From NCBI GenBank assembly GCA_013694885.1, contig JACDBO010000347.1:1-5872 (forward strand): a stretch of DNA of 5,872 bases. The letters run 5' to 3'. Below are positions 5,695 to 5,872 of the stretch, one piece after another (the stretch's first letter is position 1; each line of letters begins with the position of its first letter). Below the pieces are notes generated by a model. That model was not told the origin of the DNA. It ran no database searches and saw nothing but the letters and a program-made list of their open reading frames with translations. The stretch comes from Chloroflexia bacterium. Lineage in GTDB: Bacteria; Chloroflexota; Chloroflexia; Thermomicrobiales; UBA6265. A program made the position numbers and the translations under genes.

Positions 5695-5872
5695 ATGCGA
5701 ACAACGGATTTTGTCAATCGTGAGACAGGGCAAATCGTTCGCTCCATTGGCGGCAACGACACGTTCGTTCCCGCGCCCTCGCCGCCGCGCATCGACTACG
5801 ACGGTGCGCTGGTGCTCGCCCTCTCACGCGCCGACACCGCCTTGAGCGAGCTCTCCGGTCTCGGTCGACAAC
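5695..5872 (+). CDS. Fic family protein, N-terminal part (cut by window edge)
   Basis: The forward frame is open to the right edge, giving 59 codons. The peptide starts MRTTDFVNRETGQIVRSIGG and continues with FVPAPSPPRIDYDG, LALSRADTALSEL and SGLGRQ. This pattern is the N-terminal helical region (Fic_N) of class II-like Fic proteins, in which 'F.P.PLPP' precedes a helix ending 'A...L..L.G'. The domain normally carries the inhibitory (S/T)xxxE(G/N) helix and is followed by the catalytic HPFxxGNGR motif; both lie beyond the window, so activity cannot be judged. Fic enzymes transfer AMP or related groups to proteins, and some act as toxins or carry a C-terminal winged helix. An in-frame ATG at 5686 would add three residues; ribosome sites are weak for both starts. 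Confidence 0.8.
   Translation, partial: MRTTDFVNRETGQIVRSIGGNDTFVPAPSPPRIDYDGALVLALSRADTALSELSGLGRQ

Noticed and set aside
5429..5845. 138-codon forward and 80- and 99-codon reverse frames around the Fic start
   Set aside because: They overlap the Fic N-terminus in other frames or fill the promoter region, with compositions unlike real proteins.
1..5872. CRISPR array, tRNA, rRNA or transposase gene
   Set aside because: No regularly spaced repeats, cloverleaf, ribosomal RNA motifs or transposase-like protein were seen on either strand.

Overview
The window is GC-rich bacterial DNA with strong codon bias, carrying four complete or near-complete genes and two genes cut by the window edges. The large NB-ARC/LuxR regulator, a heptamer repeat of the CCTCAGT type and a GTAGGGGCGCA-type intergenic hairpin together suggest a Chloroflexota genome (Thermomicrobia/Sphaerobacter-like). 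A high-GC actinobacterium is possible. This placement is an inference from sequence style, not a match to a known genome.

Layout. At the left edge the first ~29 codons of a PPOX/FMN-binding split-barrel protein run leftward. A gene-free stretch of about 310 bp follows, lower in GC than its surroundings. It contains a 137-bp element with 18-bp imperfect terminal inverted repeats and an inner hairpin. Next, reading rightward, is a PLP-dependent trans-sulfuration enzyme (cystathionine gamma-synthase/lyase class). Its N-terminal coding region contains four tandem copies of a 7-bp unit. A 55-bp hairpin repeat separates it from a small CopG-type antitoxin gene that has no visible toxin partner.

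The antitoxin gene converges with a leftward gene for a secreted small cupin protein; a perfect 11-bp inverted repeat lies between them. Upstream of the cupin, also leftward, is an 818-residue STAND ATPase with TPR-like repeats and a C-terminal LuxR helix-turn-helix. It has a near-consensus promoter. At the right edge a divergent rightward gene begins, encoding the N-terminus of a Fic family protein. A 7-bp dyad overlaps its candidate promoter.

Functional reading. The best candidate working pair is the LuxR-type regulator and the neighbouring secreted cupin, although 196 bp separate them. The trans-sulfuration enzyme is housekeeping sulfur amino-acid metabolism. The most notable non-genic signals are the frame-sensitive heptamer array inside the enzyme gene, the nested inverted-repeat element upstream of it, and the operator-like dyad before the Fic gene. 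No CRISPR array, tRNA, rRNA, known riboswitch or transposase gene was recognised, and I did not find a clearly novel multi-gene system.
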